DNA of 36,845 bases from JAKEHA01 sp035687255 (GTDB taxonomy: Bacteria > Krumholzibacteriota > Krumholzibacteriia > WVZY01 > JAKEHA01), in the NCBI GenBank assembly GCA_035687255.1, contig DASRYI010000403.1, positions 1 to 36,845 on the forward strand, given 5' to 3'. Below the pieces are notes generated by a model. That model saw nothing but the letters and a program-made list of their open reading frames with translations. It was not told the DNA's origin and searched no databases. Each line of letters starts with the position of its first letter. Positions within the stretch are counted from its first letter, which is position 1. The position numbers and the translations under genes are program-made. Of the stretch, positions 24,371-32,554 are shown in pieces.

Positions 24371-25024
24371 ATGATCCGTATCCAGTCGCTGACCGTGGGA
24401 CCGTTTCAGAGCAATTGCTACATCGTCGCGTGCGACCGCACCGGCGAGGCCGCGATTTTCGACGCCGGAGATGAGGCGGCGCGCATCCTGGCCACCGTGC
24501 AGGCCATGAAGGTCAACGTCAAGGCGGTCATCAACACCCACGCCCACCTCGACCACGTGGGCGCGCTGGCCGATGTGGTGGACGCGCTGGGCGTGCCGGT
24601 GTTCATGCACCGGGCGGAGACGCCGGTGTATGCGTCGCTGGCCCAGAGTGCCATGATGTTCGGCCTGCCGGCACCCAGGTCGGTGAAGATCCATGGCTGG
24701 CTCGAAGAGGGCGAGACCGTACGCATCGGCGACCTGGAGGGAAAGGTCATGCTCATGCCCGGTCACACGCCCGGCCATATCATCGTGGTGTTCGGCGGCG
24801 AGACGCCGCCGCGCGCCATCGTGGGCGACGTGCTCTTCCAGGGCAGCATCGGGCGCACCGATCTGCCCGGCGGCGATCACGACGTCATGCTGAAGACTCT
24901 GCGACGGTTTCTTCCCATGGCCGACGACACCATCGTCTATCCCGGACATGGCCCGGAAACGACAATCGGCGCGGAAAGGAAATGGAATCCCTTTCTCGCG
25001 CCGATCGCCGCCGGTGACATGTGA
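24371..25024 (+). CDS. MBL-fold metallo-hydrolase, glyoxalase II-like
   Basis: The product has 217 residues. The zinc signature T-H-A-H-L-D-H (56-62) gives His57, His59, Asp61 and His62. M-P-G-H-T-P-G-H, V-G-D-V-L-F and V-Y-P-G-H-G-P-E-T supply the remaining ligands. The compact chain without the C-terminal glutathione-binding domain is typical of YcbL-like type II glyoxalase relatives, which hydrolyse thioesters. G-P-F-Q-S-N-C-Y-I-V is the usual N-terminal strand. It could act on S-lactoyl-thiol or other acyl-thiols; the natural substrate is open. The gene is monocistronic, with 9 nt separating its stop from that of the converging ATPase gene. Confidence 0.9.
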   Translation: MIRIQSLTVGPFQSNCYIVACDRTGEAAIFDAGDEAARILATVQAMKVNVKAVINTHAHLDHVGALADVVDALGVPVFMHRAETPVYASLAQSAMMFGLPAPRSVKIHGWLEEGETVRIGDLEGKVMLMPGHTPGHIIVVFGGETPPRAIVGDVLFQGSIGRTDLPGGDHDVMLKTLRRFLPMADDTIVYPGHGPETTIGAERKWNPFLAPIAAGDM

Positions 25025-25033
25025 AGCGGTCCG

Positions 25034-26485
25034 TCAATCCTCGCGCAGCTTCGCGAACTCCTTGAGTCCCAGGTGCACCTTGAAACGGCTGGCCCGGTTG
25101 TCCCAGCCGGCCTCGGGGTGCGTGTACTGAAACGCCCACGACGTGCCGCCGTATCCACTGCGGCGTTCGTAGCCGATCACGGAAAAGCGAAACAGGGTTT
25201 CCAGCGCCTCGTCCGCGGCCATGTCGTTGGCCCTGGAGCGCCGGCGCTCGTATTCCTCGGCGAACTGTTCGCGCTGGAACGTCATGGTGCTGATCGCCGA
25301 GCACGCCTGCAGCGCCTCTTCCCAGTACGGCCAGTGCGCCATGATCTCGTCGTCGAGTTCCGCCTTGAGATAGGCGGAGTATGACTCGCGCGCATTCACG
25401 ACGTCCTGGTTGTTGAGCACCAGCGGTTCATCGTCGCGTCCGCGCGCCTGCTCGAGCGCCGAGTTGAGAAACCGGATCACGTCACGCGGGCGCAGGAAGG
25501 TGCGCGACAGGACGAACATCCATTTGCTGCTCGACGTCTTCGCGGGCTCGGCGCTGGCAATCGTGTCCCAGCGCGCGTCTTCGCCCAGGCGCGCGCGCAG
25601 GCGCGTGGTCACGAGTTCGAGAAGGGAATCGCTGTCCCATTCCAGACGCAGCGCCTGTCGCTCGGTGATCTTGTTCTTGTCCGAGAACGCCAGTTTGTCC
25701 CACAGGTCCGAGCGCAGGTAGATGACGGGTTTCACGGGAACCCCCTCGCGGTAGCGCTGGCGCACGGCGCGCGCCGCCAGCACGAGTCCCGCCAGCATGC
25801 GTGTGCGCTCCTCGGTGAGCGTCGAGAGTCCCTGGTCGAGTTCGTCGAAATGCAGCATCAGCGACGGCGCACCGATCTTCTTCGCCAGGCGGACCGTCGC
25901 CGCCAGCAGCTGGTCGGAGAGCGCGTCGAGTTCGGTGCCGAGGCGCCGGTCGGAGCGGTGCCGGTCCAGTGCCACGTTGCCGATCTTGCAGCCCAGCACC
26001 ATGGGCTCGAAGGACATGCTGGAAAGCGACAGCTTGCCCGGTTTGAGCACGTCGTCGGGCTCGAGGCTTTCGTTGCCGTAGTTTTCCTTCAGAAAGTGGC
26101 GGATGGCCCGTGCGTCCTCGTCCTTCGCGTCTTTCATCCGTGAAAGCGCGAGCGACGCCAGCTGGACGGCGATCAGATAGCGCCACGACGACACGTACGC
26201 CTCCACGTCGGACGCGCCGCGGTCGATGCGCTGCGCGTGGACGGCCCAGGGGTACCCACCCAGGTTGAGCGAGCGCGACACGTGGCGTGCGCGGCCTTCC
26301 GCAAAATGACGGACGAGCGCGGTCTTGCCCGCGCCCTTGCGGCCCAGGACCAGAAACACGTCGCCGGTGCTGATGCGTGTGACGGCGTCGGTGGTGAGGA
26401 AGTATTCGAGGACGGCGTCGTCCTCGGCCGCGACGTCGCCGAACGACGTCAGGTCCCGCAGTGAGACCTCGTGCGTGGTGGCCAT
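25034..26485 (-). CDS. P-loop ATPase, Sll1717-like family
   Basis: The product has 483 residues. GAGGTAC precedes ATG 26485. Walker A is G-R-K-G-A-G-K-T (48-55), Walker B S-L-M-L-H-F-D-E-L (208-216) with Asp214 and Glu215, a sensor-like Y-L-R-S-D lies at 256-260, and L-R-P-R-D-V-I-R-F-L-N (331-341) is a family hallmark with candidate arginine fingers. About 140 further residues form a helical C-terminal region. This layout is that of the Sll1717 family of KAP/STAND-like P-loop NTPases, for which no firm function is known; relatives occur in defence and signalling contexts. Here it stands alone beside lipoate genes. A role in sensing or defence is possible but unsupported by its neighbours. 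Confidence 0.8.
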   Translation of the reverse strand: MATTHEVSLRDLTSFGDVAAEDDAVLEYFLTTDAVTRISTGDVFLVLGRKGAGKTALVRHFAEGRARHVSRSLNLGGYPWAVHAQRIDRGASDVEAYVSSWRYLIAVQLASLALSRMKDAKDEDARAIRHFLKENYGNESLEPDDVLKPGKLSLSSMSFEPMVLGCKIGNVALDRHRSDRRLGTELDALSDQLLAATVRLAKKIGAPSLMLHFDELDQGLSTLTEERTRMLAGLVLAARAVRQRYREGVPVKPVIYLRSDLWDKLAFSDKNKITERQALRLEWDSDSLLELVTTRLRARLGEDARWDTIASAEPAKTSSSKWMFVLSRTFLRPRDVIRFLNSALEQARGRDDEPLVLNNQDVVNARESYSAYLKAELDDEIMAHWPYWEEALQACSAISTMTFQREQFAEEYERRRSRANDMAADEALETLFRFSVIGYERRSGYGGTSWAFQYTHPEAGWDNRASRFKVHLGLKEFAKLRED

Positions 26486-26613
26486 GCTGTACCTCGCAGG
26501 TTGGAGATACGGCGAGGCTGCAAAGCGCATGCCCGGGCGCAGGACGCTTCAGAAGCGCGAATCGGGGTTCGTGCTGTCCCGTCGCGGAGAAGCGCCATCG
26601 TGCGGAATGACAA

Positions 26614-27519
26614 TCAGGCGCAGGGGGTCGAGCGCGTCGATTCCACCTGTTGTTTCGCGTGGTAGGAACTGCGCACCAGCGGGCCGGACTCGACGTGCTT
26701 GAAGCCCATCTTGAGTCCCTCTTCTTTGATGTGCGCGAACTCTTCCAGCGAGTAGTAGCGGTCGAGTGGCAACGCTGCTTTCCTGGGTGGCAGGTACTGT
26801 CCCACGGTGAGGATGTCGCAGCCCGTCAGCGCGATGTCCTTGAGCGTGTCCAGAAGCTGGTCGATGGTTTCGCCCAGACCCACCATGATGCCGCATTTCA
26901 CGCGCATCCCGATGCCGTGTTGTTCCCGGTAGAGCACCGAGTTTTCCAGCACTTTGAGCGTGTTCTCGTACACGGCTACCGGGCGAACACGGCGGTACAG
27001 GTGCGCGGCGGTCTCGATATTGTGCGCCAGGCAATCGGGGCGCGCATCGAGCACGATGTCGAGCAGGTCCTTCCTGCCGTTGAAGTCGGGAATGAGCACC
27101 TCGATCATGCAGTCCGGCATGCGCCGGCGCACCGCGGTGATGGTCCGGGCGAAGTGATCCGCGCCCTCGTCGGGCAGATCGTCGCGATCGACGGAGGTGA
27201 TCACTGCGTAGGACAGCTTGAGCTTCTCGATGGCATCGGCGACGTGTTCGGGTTCCAGTGGGTCGGGAGCACCGGGTTTGCCCTTCATCACCGAACAGAA
27301 GCCGCAATGGCGCGTGCACACGTCACCGAGAATCATGAACGTGGCCGTGCCCTGGCCCCAGCACTCGTAGATGTTGGGACAGCGCGCTTCCTGGCAGACG
27401 GTGTGGAGGTTCAGCGACGAGACCAGGTGGTTGACGAGCTTGTAGTCCTCGTTGGTCTGGATGCGGATCTTGAACCAGTCGGGACGCTGGGGCCGGACGG
27501 CTTTGGGATCAGTGGACAT
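26614..27519 (-). CDS. lipA: Lipoyl synthase
   Basis: The product has 301 residues. It is a radical SAM enzyme that inserts two sulfur atoms into protein-bound octanoate to make lipoate. The auxiliary 4Fe-4S cluster uses Cys42, Cys47 and Cys53 (C-x4-C-x5-C) with a C-terminal Ser in R-S-S-Y-H-A. The radical SAM cluster uses Cys68, Cys72 and Cys75 in C-T-R-H-C-G-F-C. G-D-V-C-T-R and V-G-L-G-E-T-I-D-Q are further family marks. GAGGAGATGG lies upstream of ATG 27519, inside the end of lipB (11-nt overlap). It is the last gene of the dehydrogenase operon and probably modifies the E2 encoded there. Confidence 0.97.
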   Translation of the reverse strand: MSTDPKAVRPQRPDWFKIRIQTNEDYKLVNHLVSSLNLHTVCQEARCPNIYECWGQGTATFMILGDVCTRHCGFCSVMKGKPGAPDPLEPEHVADAIEKLKLSYAVITSVDRDDLPDEGADHFARTITAVRRRMPDCMIEVLIPDFNGRKDLLDIVLDARPDCLAHNIETAAHLYRRVRPVAVYENTLKVLENSVLYREQHGIGMRVKCGIMVGLGETIDQLLDTLKDIALTGCDILTVGQYLPPRKAALPLDRYYSLEEFAHIKEEGLKMGFKHVESGPLVRSSYHAKQQVESTRSTPCA

Positions 27520-28189
27520 GGGCCGCCATCTCCTCGCGCATGTCGCGCTCGAACACCTCGCCGAAGTGCGCCACCACACGGGCGCGCACTGCCTCCAGGG
27601 CGACGGGAGCTCCCAGTTCGTTCGTCATGGACGTCATCACGCAGCCCTGGATACCACACGGATTCATCAGCGAAAAGTAAGATAGATCGGTTGCCACGTT
27701 GAGCGCAAAACCGTGGCACGTGACCCAGCGCGAGATGCGGATGCCCAGTGACGCAATCTTGCGATCGCCGACCCACACGCCGCGATGCTCGGGGTGCCGG
27801 CCGGCGGATATTCCGAAGTCGGCCAGCGCCGCAATCAACACCGCTTCCAGGTCGTGCACGTAGCGGCGAATGTCGCGGCGCCCGGGCTCGAGACGCAGGA
27901 TGGGATAACCCACCAGCTGGCCGGGACCGTGATAGGTCACGTCGCCGCCGCGGTCGGTTGCCACCACGCGTGCGCCGCGCGCTTCGATCAGACGCCGGTC
28001 CGCAACCAGCGCGCTGCCATCGGCGTTGCGCCCCACCGTAATCACGTGCGGGTGCTCGACGAAGAGCAGCACATCGTCGCCTTCGTTGCGCTGCAGGCGT
28101 TCGACTTCGCGCTTCTGCATCTGGAACGCGTCATCGTAGTCGACACGGCCCAGGTCCAGCGCCCGAACGATGAGGTGGCGTCCGGTCAT
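27509..28189 (-). CDS. lipB: Octanoyl-ACP:protein N-octanoyltransferase
   Basis: The product has 226 residues. It moves octanoate from acyl carrier protein to the target lysine of lipoyl domains, the step before LipA. Catalytic Lys144 lies in G-D-R-K-I-A-S-L-G-I and Cys178 in N-P-C-G-I, the expected pair. T-D-R-G-G-D-V-T-Y-H-G-P-G-Q-L-V-G-Y-P (78-96) is the LipB signature. TGAGGACG precedes ATG 28189, only 5 nt after the E2 stop, and its end overlaps lipA, so translation of E2, LipB and LipA is likely coupled. Confidence 0.97.
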   Translation of the reverse strand: MTGRHLIVRALDLGRVDYDDAFQMQKREVERLQRNEGDDVLLFVEHPHVITVGRNADGSALVADRRLIEARGARVVATDRGGDVTYHGPGQLVGYPILRLEPGRRDIRRYVHDLEAVLIAALADFGISAGRHPEHRGVWVGDRKIASLGIRISRWVTCHGFALNVATDLSYFSLMNPCGIQGCVMTSMTNELGAPVALEAVRARVVAHFGEVFERDMREEMAAHVH

Positions 28190-28194
28190 CGTCC

Positions 28195-29520
28195 TCAGGC
28201 CGCCGGTTTCTCCAGCTCGCGCTTCACAACCGTGAGGAAGCGGGCGGCGTCCGCGCCGTCGATGATGCGGTGGTCGTACGAGAGCGACAGATACACGATG
28301 GGACGAATCGCGATGGCGTCGTCGATCACGACCGGCCGCTTGGTGATGGTGCCGAGACCCATGATGGCGGCCTGCGGCTGGTTGATGATCGGCAACCCGA
28401 ACGTCCCGCCGAACACACCCACGTTGGTAATCGTGAACGTGCCGCCCTGGACGTCGTCGGGGACCAGCCGCTTGGTGCGCGCGCGTTCGCCCAGATCGGC
28501 GGCGGTACGGGCAAGACCCAGCAGGTTCATCTGGTCCGCGTGTTTGATCACCGGAACAATCAGCCCGTTCTCGAGCGCCACCGCGATGCCGACGTTGACG
28601 GTCTTCTTGTAGATGATGGTGTCGCCGTCAACGCTGCTGTTGATGATCGGGTATTCCTTGATACCGCGAACGGCGGCTTCGATGAAGAAGGGCAGGAAGG
28701 TGAGCTTCACGCCTTCACCCGCATACTCCCGCTTCATGGCTTCGCGGCGCTTGACCACTTCATTCATGTCGACTTCAAAGATCGTGTACACGTGCGGGGA
28801 GGTGTGCTTGCTCATCACCATGTGTTCCGCAATCTTCTTGCGCATGATGCTCATCGGCTCGCGCACTTCGTCCTGGCCGGCAGGAAACACCTGTGGACGG
28901 GGAGCGTTGCCCGCGGCTCTCGGAGCCGCCGTCGCCGCAGCGGGTGCACTGAGGGTCGGAGCCACGGCAGGTGCCGGCGCCGGCGCCGAAGCAACCGACG
29001 GCCGTGATGCAGAGTCGATATAACTCAGGATGTCTTTCTTGGTCACGCGTCCGCCTTCACCCGTGCCGTCGATCAACGAGATGTCGACGCCGTGTTCGGC
29101 GGCGATCTTCTGTACAACCGGAGAAGAACGCACGACAGTGCGTTCACCGGCATGGGGAGCGGTCGCCGTCGCCGTGGAAGGAACCGGAGCGGGCTGGGGA
29201 GCCGGTGCCGGCGCAGGCGCGGGCTTCGGTGCCGCTGAAGGAGCCGGCGTATCCGCCGGCTTCCCAGCGCGCGGCGTTTCACCAGCGGCGCCTATTCTTC
29301 CCACGATGGTGTTGATCTCCACCGTGGTTCCGGGTGTGACGAGCACCTCCAGCAACGTGCCGGCGGCGGGAGACGGAATTTCCGCATCGACCTTGTCGGT
29401 CGATATCTCGAAGAGAGGCTCGTCGCGTTCGACCTTGTCGCCCACGTTCTTGAGCCATTTGACGATGGTTCCTTCGGCGATACTCTCGCCCATTTGCGGC
29501 ATGATCACATCGACACTCAT
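28195..29520 (-). CDS. 2-oxoacid dehydrogenase E2 (dihydrolipoamide acyltransferase)
   Basis: The product has 441 residues. It transfers the acyl group from E1 to CoA through a lipoyl arm. Residues 1-75 form one lipoyl domain with the lipoylated Lys43 in T-D-K-V-D-A-E. An Ala/Pro-rich linker (about 80-125) follows, then the peripheral-subunit-binding domain (about 130-168, with V-R-S-S-P-V-V-Q-K-I-A and G-G-R-V-T-K-K-D-I), a second linker, and the catalytic domain ending Y-D-H-R-I-I-D-G with His417 and Asp421. AAAGGAAG lies before ATG 29520. The sequence fits pyruvate, branched-chain and acetoin complexes, so the substrate is not assigned. It lies between E1-beta (33-nt gap) and lipB (5-nt gap). 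Confidence 0.94.
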   Translation of the reverse strand: MSVDVIMPQMGESIAEGTIVKWLKNVGDKVERDEPLFEISTDKVDAEIPSPAAGTLLEVLVTPGTTVEINTIVGRIGAAGETPRAGKPADTPAPSAAPKPAPAPAPAPQPAPVPSTATATAPHAGERTVVRSSPVVQKIAAEHGVDISLIDGTGEGGRVTKKDILSYIDSASRPSVASAPAPAPAVAPTLSAPAAATAAPRAAGNAPRPQVFPAGQDEVREPMSIMRKKIAEHMVMSKHTSPHVYTIFEVDMNEVVKRREAMKREYAGEGVKLTFLPFFIEAAVRGIKEYPIINSSVDGDTIIYKKTVNVGIAVALENGLIVPVIKHADQMNLLGLARTAADLGERARTKRLVPDDVQGGTFTITNVGVFGGTFGLPIINQPQAAIMGLGTITKRPVVIDDAIAIRPIVYLSLSYDHRIIDGADAARFLTVVKRELEKPAA

Positions 29521-29553
29521 CTTGCTTCCTTTCGTCTCGTCATCTTCACGTTG

Positions 29554-30528
29554 CTAATAGGCCGCCAGCTTGCGCGCCGCCGCGACAATGTCTCCGGTCT
29601 GCGGCAGGAACGCTTCTTCCAGCGGCGGACTGTACGGAACCGGCGTGTCCGGCGGCGCAATGCGCACAATCGGGCCGTCGAGATATTCGAACGCCTTCTC
29701 GGCGATACGCGCCACCACTTCGCCCCCCGGCCCGCCGGTCTTGGTGGCCTCGTGCAGCACGATCACCTTGCTGGTCTTTTTCGCCGTGGCGATGACGGCC
29801 TCTTCGTCCATCGGCAGAAGCGTGCGCAGGTCGAGCACTTCGACATCGACGCCGTCTTTCGCCAGCTCGTCGGCCGCCTCCAGCGCCTTGTAGACCATGG
29901 CGCCGTAGGTGATGATGGACAGGTCGCCGCCCTCACGGCGCAGCGCGGCCTTGCCGATCGGCACCACGAAATCTTCCGCCGGGAGTTCTTCCTTGATGCG
30001 CCGGTACAGATACTTGTGTTCGAAGTACAACACCGGATCGGGGTCGCGAATGGCGGCCTTGATCAGGCCCTTGGCGTCATACGCCGTCGAGGGGCACACG
30101 ATCTTCAGTCCGGGAACGTTGAAGAAGTATGCCTCCGGGTTCTGCGAGTGGAACGGTCCGCCGTGCACGCCGCCTCCGCAGGGTCCGCGCACCACGATGG
30201 GAACGCCCGCGCCCCAGCGGTACCGGCACTTGGCGGCGAAGTTCACGATCTGGTCGAAAGCGCACGAGATGAAATCAATGAACTGCATCTCGGCCACGGG
30301 ACGCATGCCCACCAGCGCGGCGCCGATGGCCGCACCCACGATGGCGGACTCGGAGATGGGCGTGTCGATCACGCGCATGGGACCGAAGCGGTCCAGCATG
30401 CCCTTGGTGACCTTGAACGCGCCTCCGTAGATGCCGACATCTTCACCCAGGATGAAGACGCGATCATCCTTCTCCATCTCCTCCCACATACCCTCTTTGA
30501 TCGCGTCAACGTAGGTCGTCATTGCCAT
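29554..30528 (-). CDS. 2-oxoacid dehydrogenase E1 beta subunit
   Basis: The product has 324 residues. It is the transketolase-type pyrimidine-binding half of the heterotetrameric E1: L-G-E-D-V-G-I-Y-G-G-A-F near residue 28 and S-E-S-A-I-V-G-A-A-I-G-A-A-L (about 59-72) contact thiamine diphosphate with the alpha subunit, and E-M-Q-F-I-D-F, G-G-G-V-H-G-G-P-F-H-S-Q and the C-terminal V-L-H-E-A-T-K-T-G-G-P-G are family signatures. TAGGAGAAC precedes ATG 30528. It lies 12 nt after E1-alpha copy 1. It is the only beta gene for two alpha genes in the operon. Confidence 0.95.
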   Translation of the reverse strand: MAMTTYVDAIKEGMWEEMEKDDRVFILGEDVGIYGGAFKVTKGMLDRFGPMRVIDTPISESAIVGAAIGAALVGMRPVAEMQFIDFISCAFDQIVNFAAKCRYRWGAGVPIVVRGPCGGGVHGGPFHSQNPEAYFFNVPGLKIVCPSTAYDAKGLIKAAIRDPDPVLYFEHKYLYRRIKEELPAEDFVVPIGKAALRREGGDLSIITYGAMVYKALEAADELAKDGVDVEVLDLRTLLPMDEEAVIATAKKTSKVIVLHEATKTGGPGGEVVARIAEKAFEYLDGPIVRIAPPDTPVPYSPPLEEAFLPQTGDIVAAARKLAAY

Positions 30529-30540
30529 GTCGTTGTTCTC

Positions 30541-31551
30541 CTAGCCCTCGTAGTAGACGTCTCGAGTCACTTCTTCCGGCGCGGGGTAGGGCTGCTGTTC
30601 GGCCCAGTCCACCGCGTCGTCCACGATCTTCACGCATTCCATCTGCATTTCGTCGCGGCGCTTCTCGGTGAGAACGCCCTCCGCCATCAGCGTGCGCTCG
30701 AAACGCGGAATGGGATCCTTCTTCTTCCATTCCTCGAACATCTCGGGCGGCACGTAGCCGGCGTCGTCGTGCGCCGAATGTCCCGTCATCCGGAACGTCT
30801 TGAACTCCACGATCGACGGGCCCTCACCCGCGCGCGCGCGATCCACCGCGCGCCTGGCGGCGTCGTACACGGCAAGGATGTCATTGCCGTCCACCACTTC
30901 GCCCGGGATTCCGTAGCCCGGGGCGCGCATGGCCACGTCCTCCACCGCCATCTGCAGCGTGGTGGGTGTCGAGTACGCGTAGGCGTTGTTGTTGACGAAG
31001 TACACCACCGGGAGCTTGTGGACGCTGGCGAAGTTGATGCCCTCGTGCCAGTCGCCGCGCGAGGTGGCGCCTTCGCCGTTGTAGCACAGGGCCACCCGCT
31101 TCTCGCCTTTCTGCTTGAACACCAGCGCGCACCCCGCGGCCACCGGGACGTTGTCACCCAGATGGCTGACGAACGCGATCACGTTGTAGTTCATGTCGCC
31201 CATGTGCATGTTGCCGTCGCGGCCGCGCGTGAGGCCGGTGCGCCGCCCCATGTACTGCGCGATGATGCGCCGCGGCGTGATGCCGCGCATCAGGAACACG
31301 CCCATGTCGCGGTGCGACGGCGCCACCACGTCGTCCTTCTCCATGTGAATGGCGGTGCCCACGGAAATGGCCTCCTGGCCCAGCCCGACGTACACGCCGC
31401 CCACGATGCGGCCCTGGCGGTAGAGCTTGCGTTCGATGCGGTCTTCGATCTCGCGCACGAGTTTCATGTAGTGCAGCATCTCCAGCTTGATCTTGTCGCT
31501 GGGGACGTGCGTGAGGCGCCCGCGTTTCGCGGTTGTGGTCGGTTCAGCCAT
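30541..31551 (-). CDS. 2-oxoacid dehydrogenase E1 alpha subunit, copy 1
   Basis: The product has 336 residues. ATG 31551 is preferred over ATG 31557 because AAGGAG is optimally spaced before it. The thiamine diphosphate motif reads N-G-E-G-A-T-S-R-G-D, then F-V-N-N-N-A-Y-A-Y-S-T about 25 residues later; GEG rather than GDG is also found in branched-chain E1-alpha. G-L-G-Q-E-A-I-S-V-G and the loop T-G-H-S-A-H-D-D-A-G-Y complete the active site. It sits next to E1-beta and overlaps copy 2 by 8 nt. It is a full-length, apparently intact gene. Confidence 0.94.
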   Translation of the reverse strand: MAEPTTTAKRGRLTHVPSDKIKLEMLHYMKLVREIEDRIERKLYRQGRIVGGVYVGLGQEAISVGTAIHMEKDDVVAPSHRDMGVFLMRGITPRRIIAQYMGRRTGLTRGRDGNMHMGDMNYNVIAFVSHLGDNVPVAAGCALVFKQKGEKRVALCYNGEGATSRGDWHEGINFASVHKLPVVYFVNNNAYAYSTPTTLQMAVEDVAMRAPGYGIPGEVVDGNDILAVYDAARRAVDRARAGEGPSIVEFKTFRMTGHSAHDDAGYVPPEMFEEWKKKDPIPRFERTLMAEGVLTEKRRDEMQMECVKIVDDAVDWAEQQPYPAPEEVTRDVYYEG

Positions 31552-32554
31552 ACACATTCTCCTTCAGAGTGGAAGGATCGGGAAACGATGACGCCAGCGC
31601 CTCGTCCACGGCGGCGTCGAGCATTTGATTGATGCGGGTGTCGATCTCCGTGATCTCGTCGGGGGATTCCACCACGCGGTGCACGTCCAGAAAACGGCGG
31701 TAGGCGTCGATGGGATCGCGCTTCTCCCAGTGGGCGCGCAGGTCGGCCGGCACGTAACCGGCGTCGTCGTGCTCCGCGTGCCCCTTGCGCCGGAAGGTCT
31801 TGGCCTCGATGAGCACGGGCCCACCGCCCTCGATACAGCGCCGGCGGGCGCGCCGCGTCACGTCGAGCACCGCGAGCACGTTGTTGCCGTCCACCATCTC
31901 GCCGTAGCAGCCGTAACCCTGCGCGCGAACCACGAAGTCCGGGACGTTGAACTGCCGCGCCGTGGGCGTGGAGTACGCGTAGCCGTTGTTTTCGACGATG
32001 ATGATAAGGGGGAGCCTCTGCACCGCGGCGAAGTTCATTCCCTCGTGAAAATCCGTGGTGCTGGTGGCGCCGTCGCCCACATAGGTAAGAGCGACGTTGG
32101 GTTTGCCGCGCATCTTCATTTCCAGCGCAATGCCCGCGAACACCGGCACCAGTGACGCCAGCATGCTGATGGGCGAGATCAGGCCGCGCTCGATCCAGCC
32201 GAAATGCACGTTCAGATCCTTGCCGCGTGTCGGGCCGATTTCGCGGGCGCAGTACTGTCCCATGATCTGCACCGGTTCCACGCCGCGAACCAGAATGGAT
32301 CCGAGGTTGCGGATCATGGGCGCCAGGAAGTCACCGCGTTCCAGCGCATAGGCGCTGCCGACGGAACAGCCTTCCTGGCCCAGGCTCGAATACAGGCCGC
32401 CCACCACCTTGTTCTGGCGGTACAGGCTGCTCAGACGCTCCTCGAGTTTGCGGTTGAGCGCCATGAAGTAGTACAGCTCGAGGTACCCGGTGCGATCCAG
32501 CGCCAGCCCGTCGGGTACGGAAAGCACGTAGTTCTCAGATGTGGATGGCTTCAC
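31544..32554 (-). CDS. 2-oxoacid dehydrogenase E1 alpha subunit, copy 2
   Basis: The product has 336 residues, the same length as copy 1. The start is GTG 32554 inside the end of lpdA, with no strong SD, so it probably depends on translational coupling. The thiamine diphosphate motif is V-G-D-G-A-T-S-T-T-D with I-V-E-N-N-G-Y-A-Y-S-T, and G-L-Y-S-S-L-G-Q-E-G-C-S-V-G and R-K-G-H-A-E-H-D-D-A-G-Y match copy 1 in place. The two copies are clearly homologous but diverged throughout, including the GDG/GEG difference and the surroundings of the catalytic loop. It may add a second substrate specificity sharing the same beta, E2 and E3, or it may bind in alternate complexes. Confidence 0.92.
   Translation of the reverse strand: MKPSTSENYVLSVPDGLALDRTGYLELYYFMALNRKLEERLSSLYRQNKVVGGLYSSLGQEGCSVGSAYALERGDFLAPMIRNLGSILVRGVEPVQIMGQYCAREIGPTRGKDLNVHFGWIERGLISPISMLASLVPVFAGIALEMKMRGKPNVALTYVGDGATSTTDFHEGMNFAAVQRLPLIIIVENNGYAYSTPTARQFNVPDFVVRAQGYGCYGEMVDGNNVLAVLDVTRRARRRCIEGGGPVLIEAKTFRRKGHAEHDDAGYVPADLRAHWEKRDPIDAYRRFLDVHRVVESPDEITEIDTRINQMLDAAVDEALASSFPDPSTLKENVYG

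Noticed and set aside
23389..26485. Nuclease-family protein plus P-loop ATPase as a two-gene defence system
   Set aside because: They are separated by an unrelated plus-strand hydrolase, are not co-transcribed as a pair, and no other defence gene is near.
29494..31632. 712-codon plus-strand open frame, His- and Arg-rich
   Set aside because: It is exactly antisense to E1-beta and E1-alpha copy 1, has no SD or recognisable domain, and its composition is what high-GC third positions give on the opposite strand.
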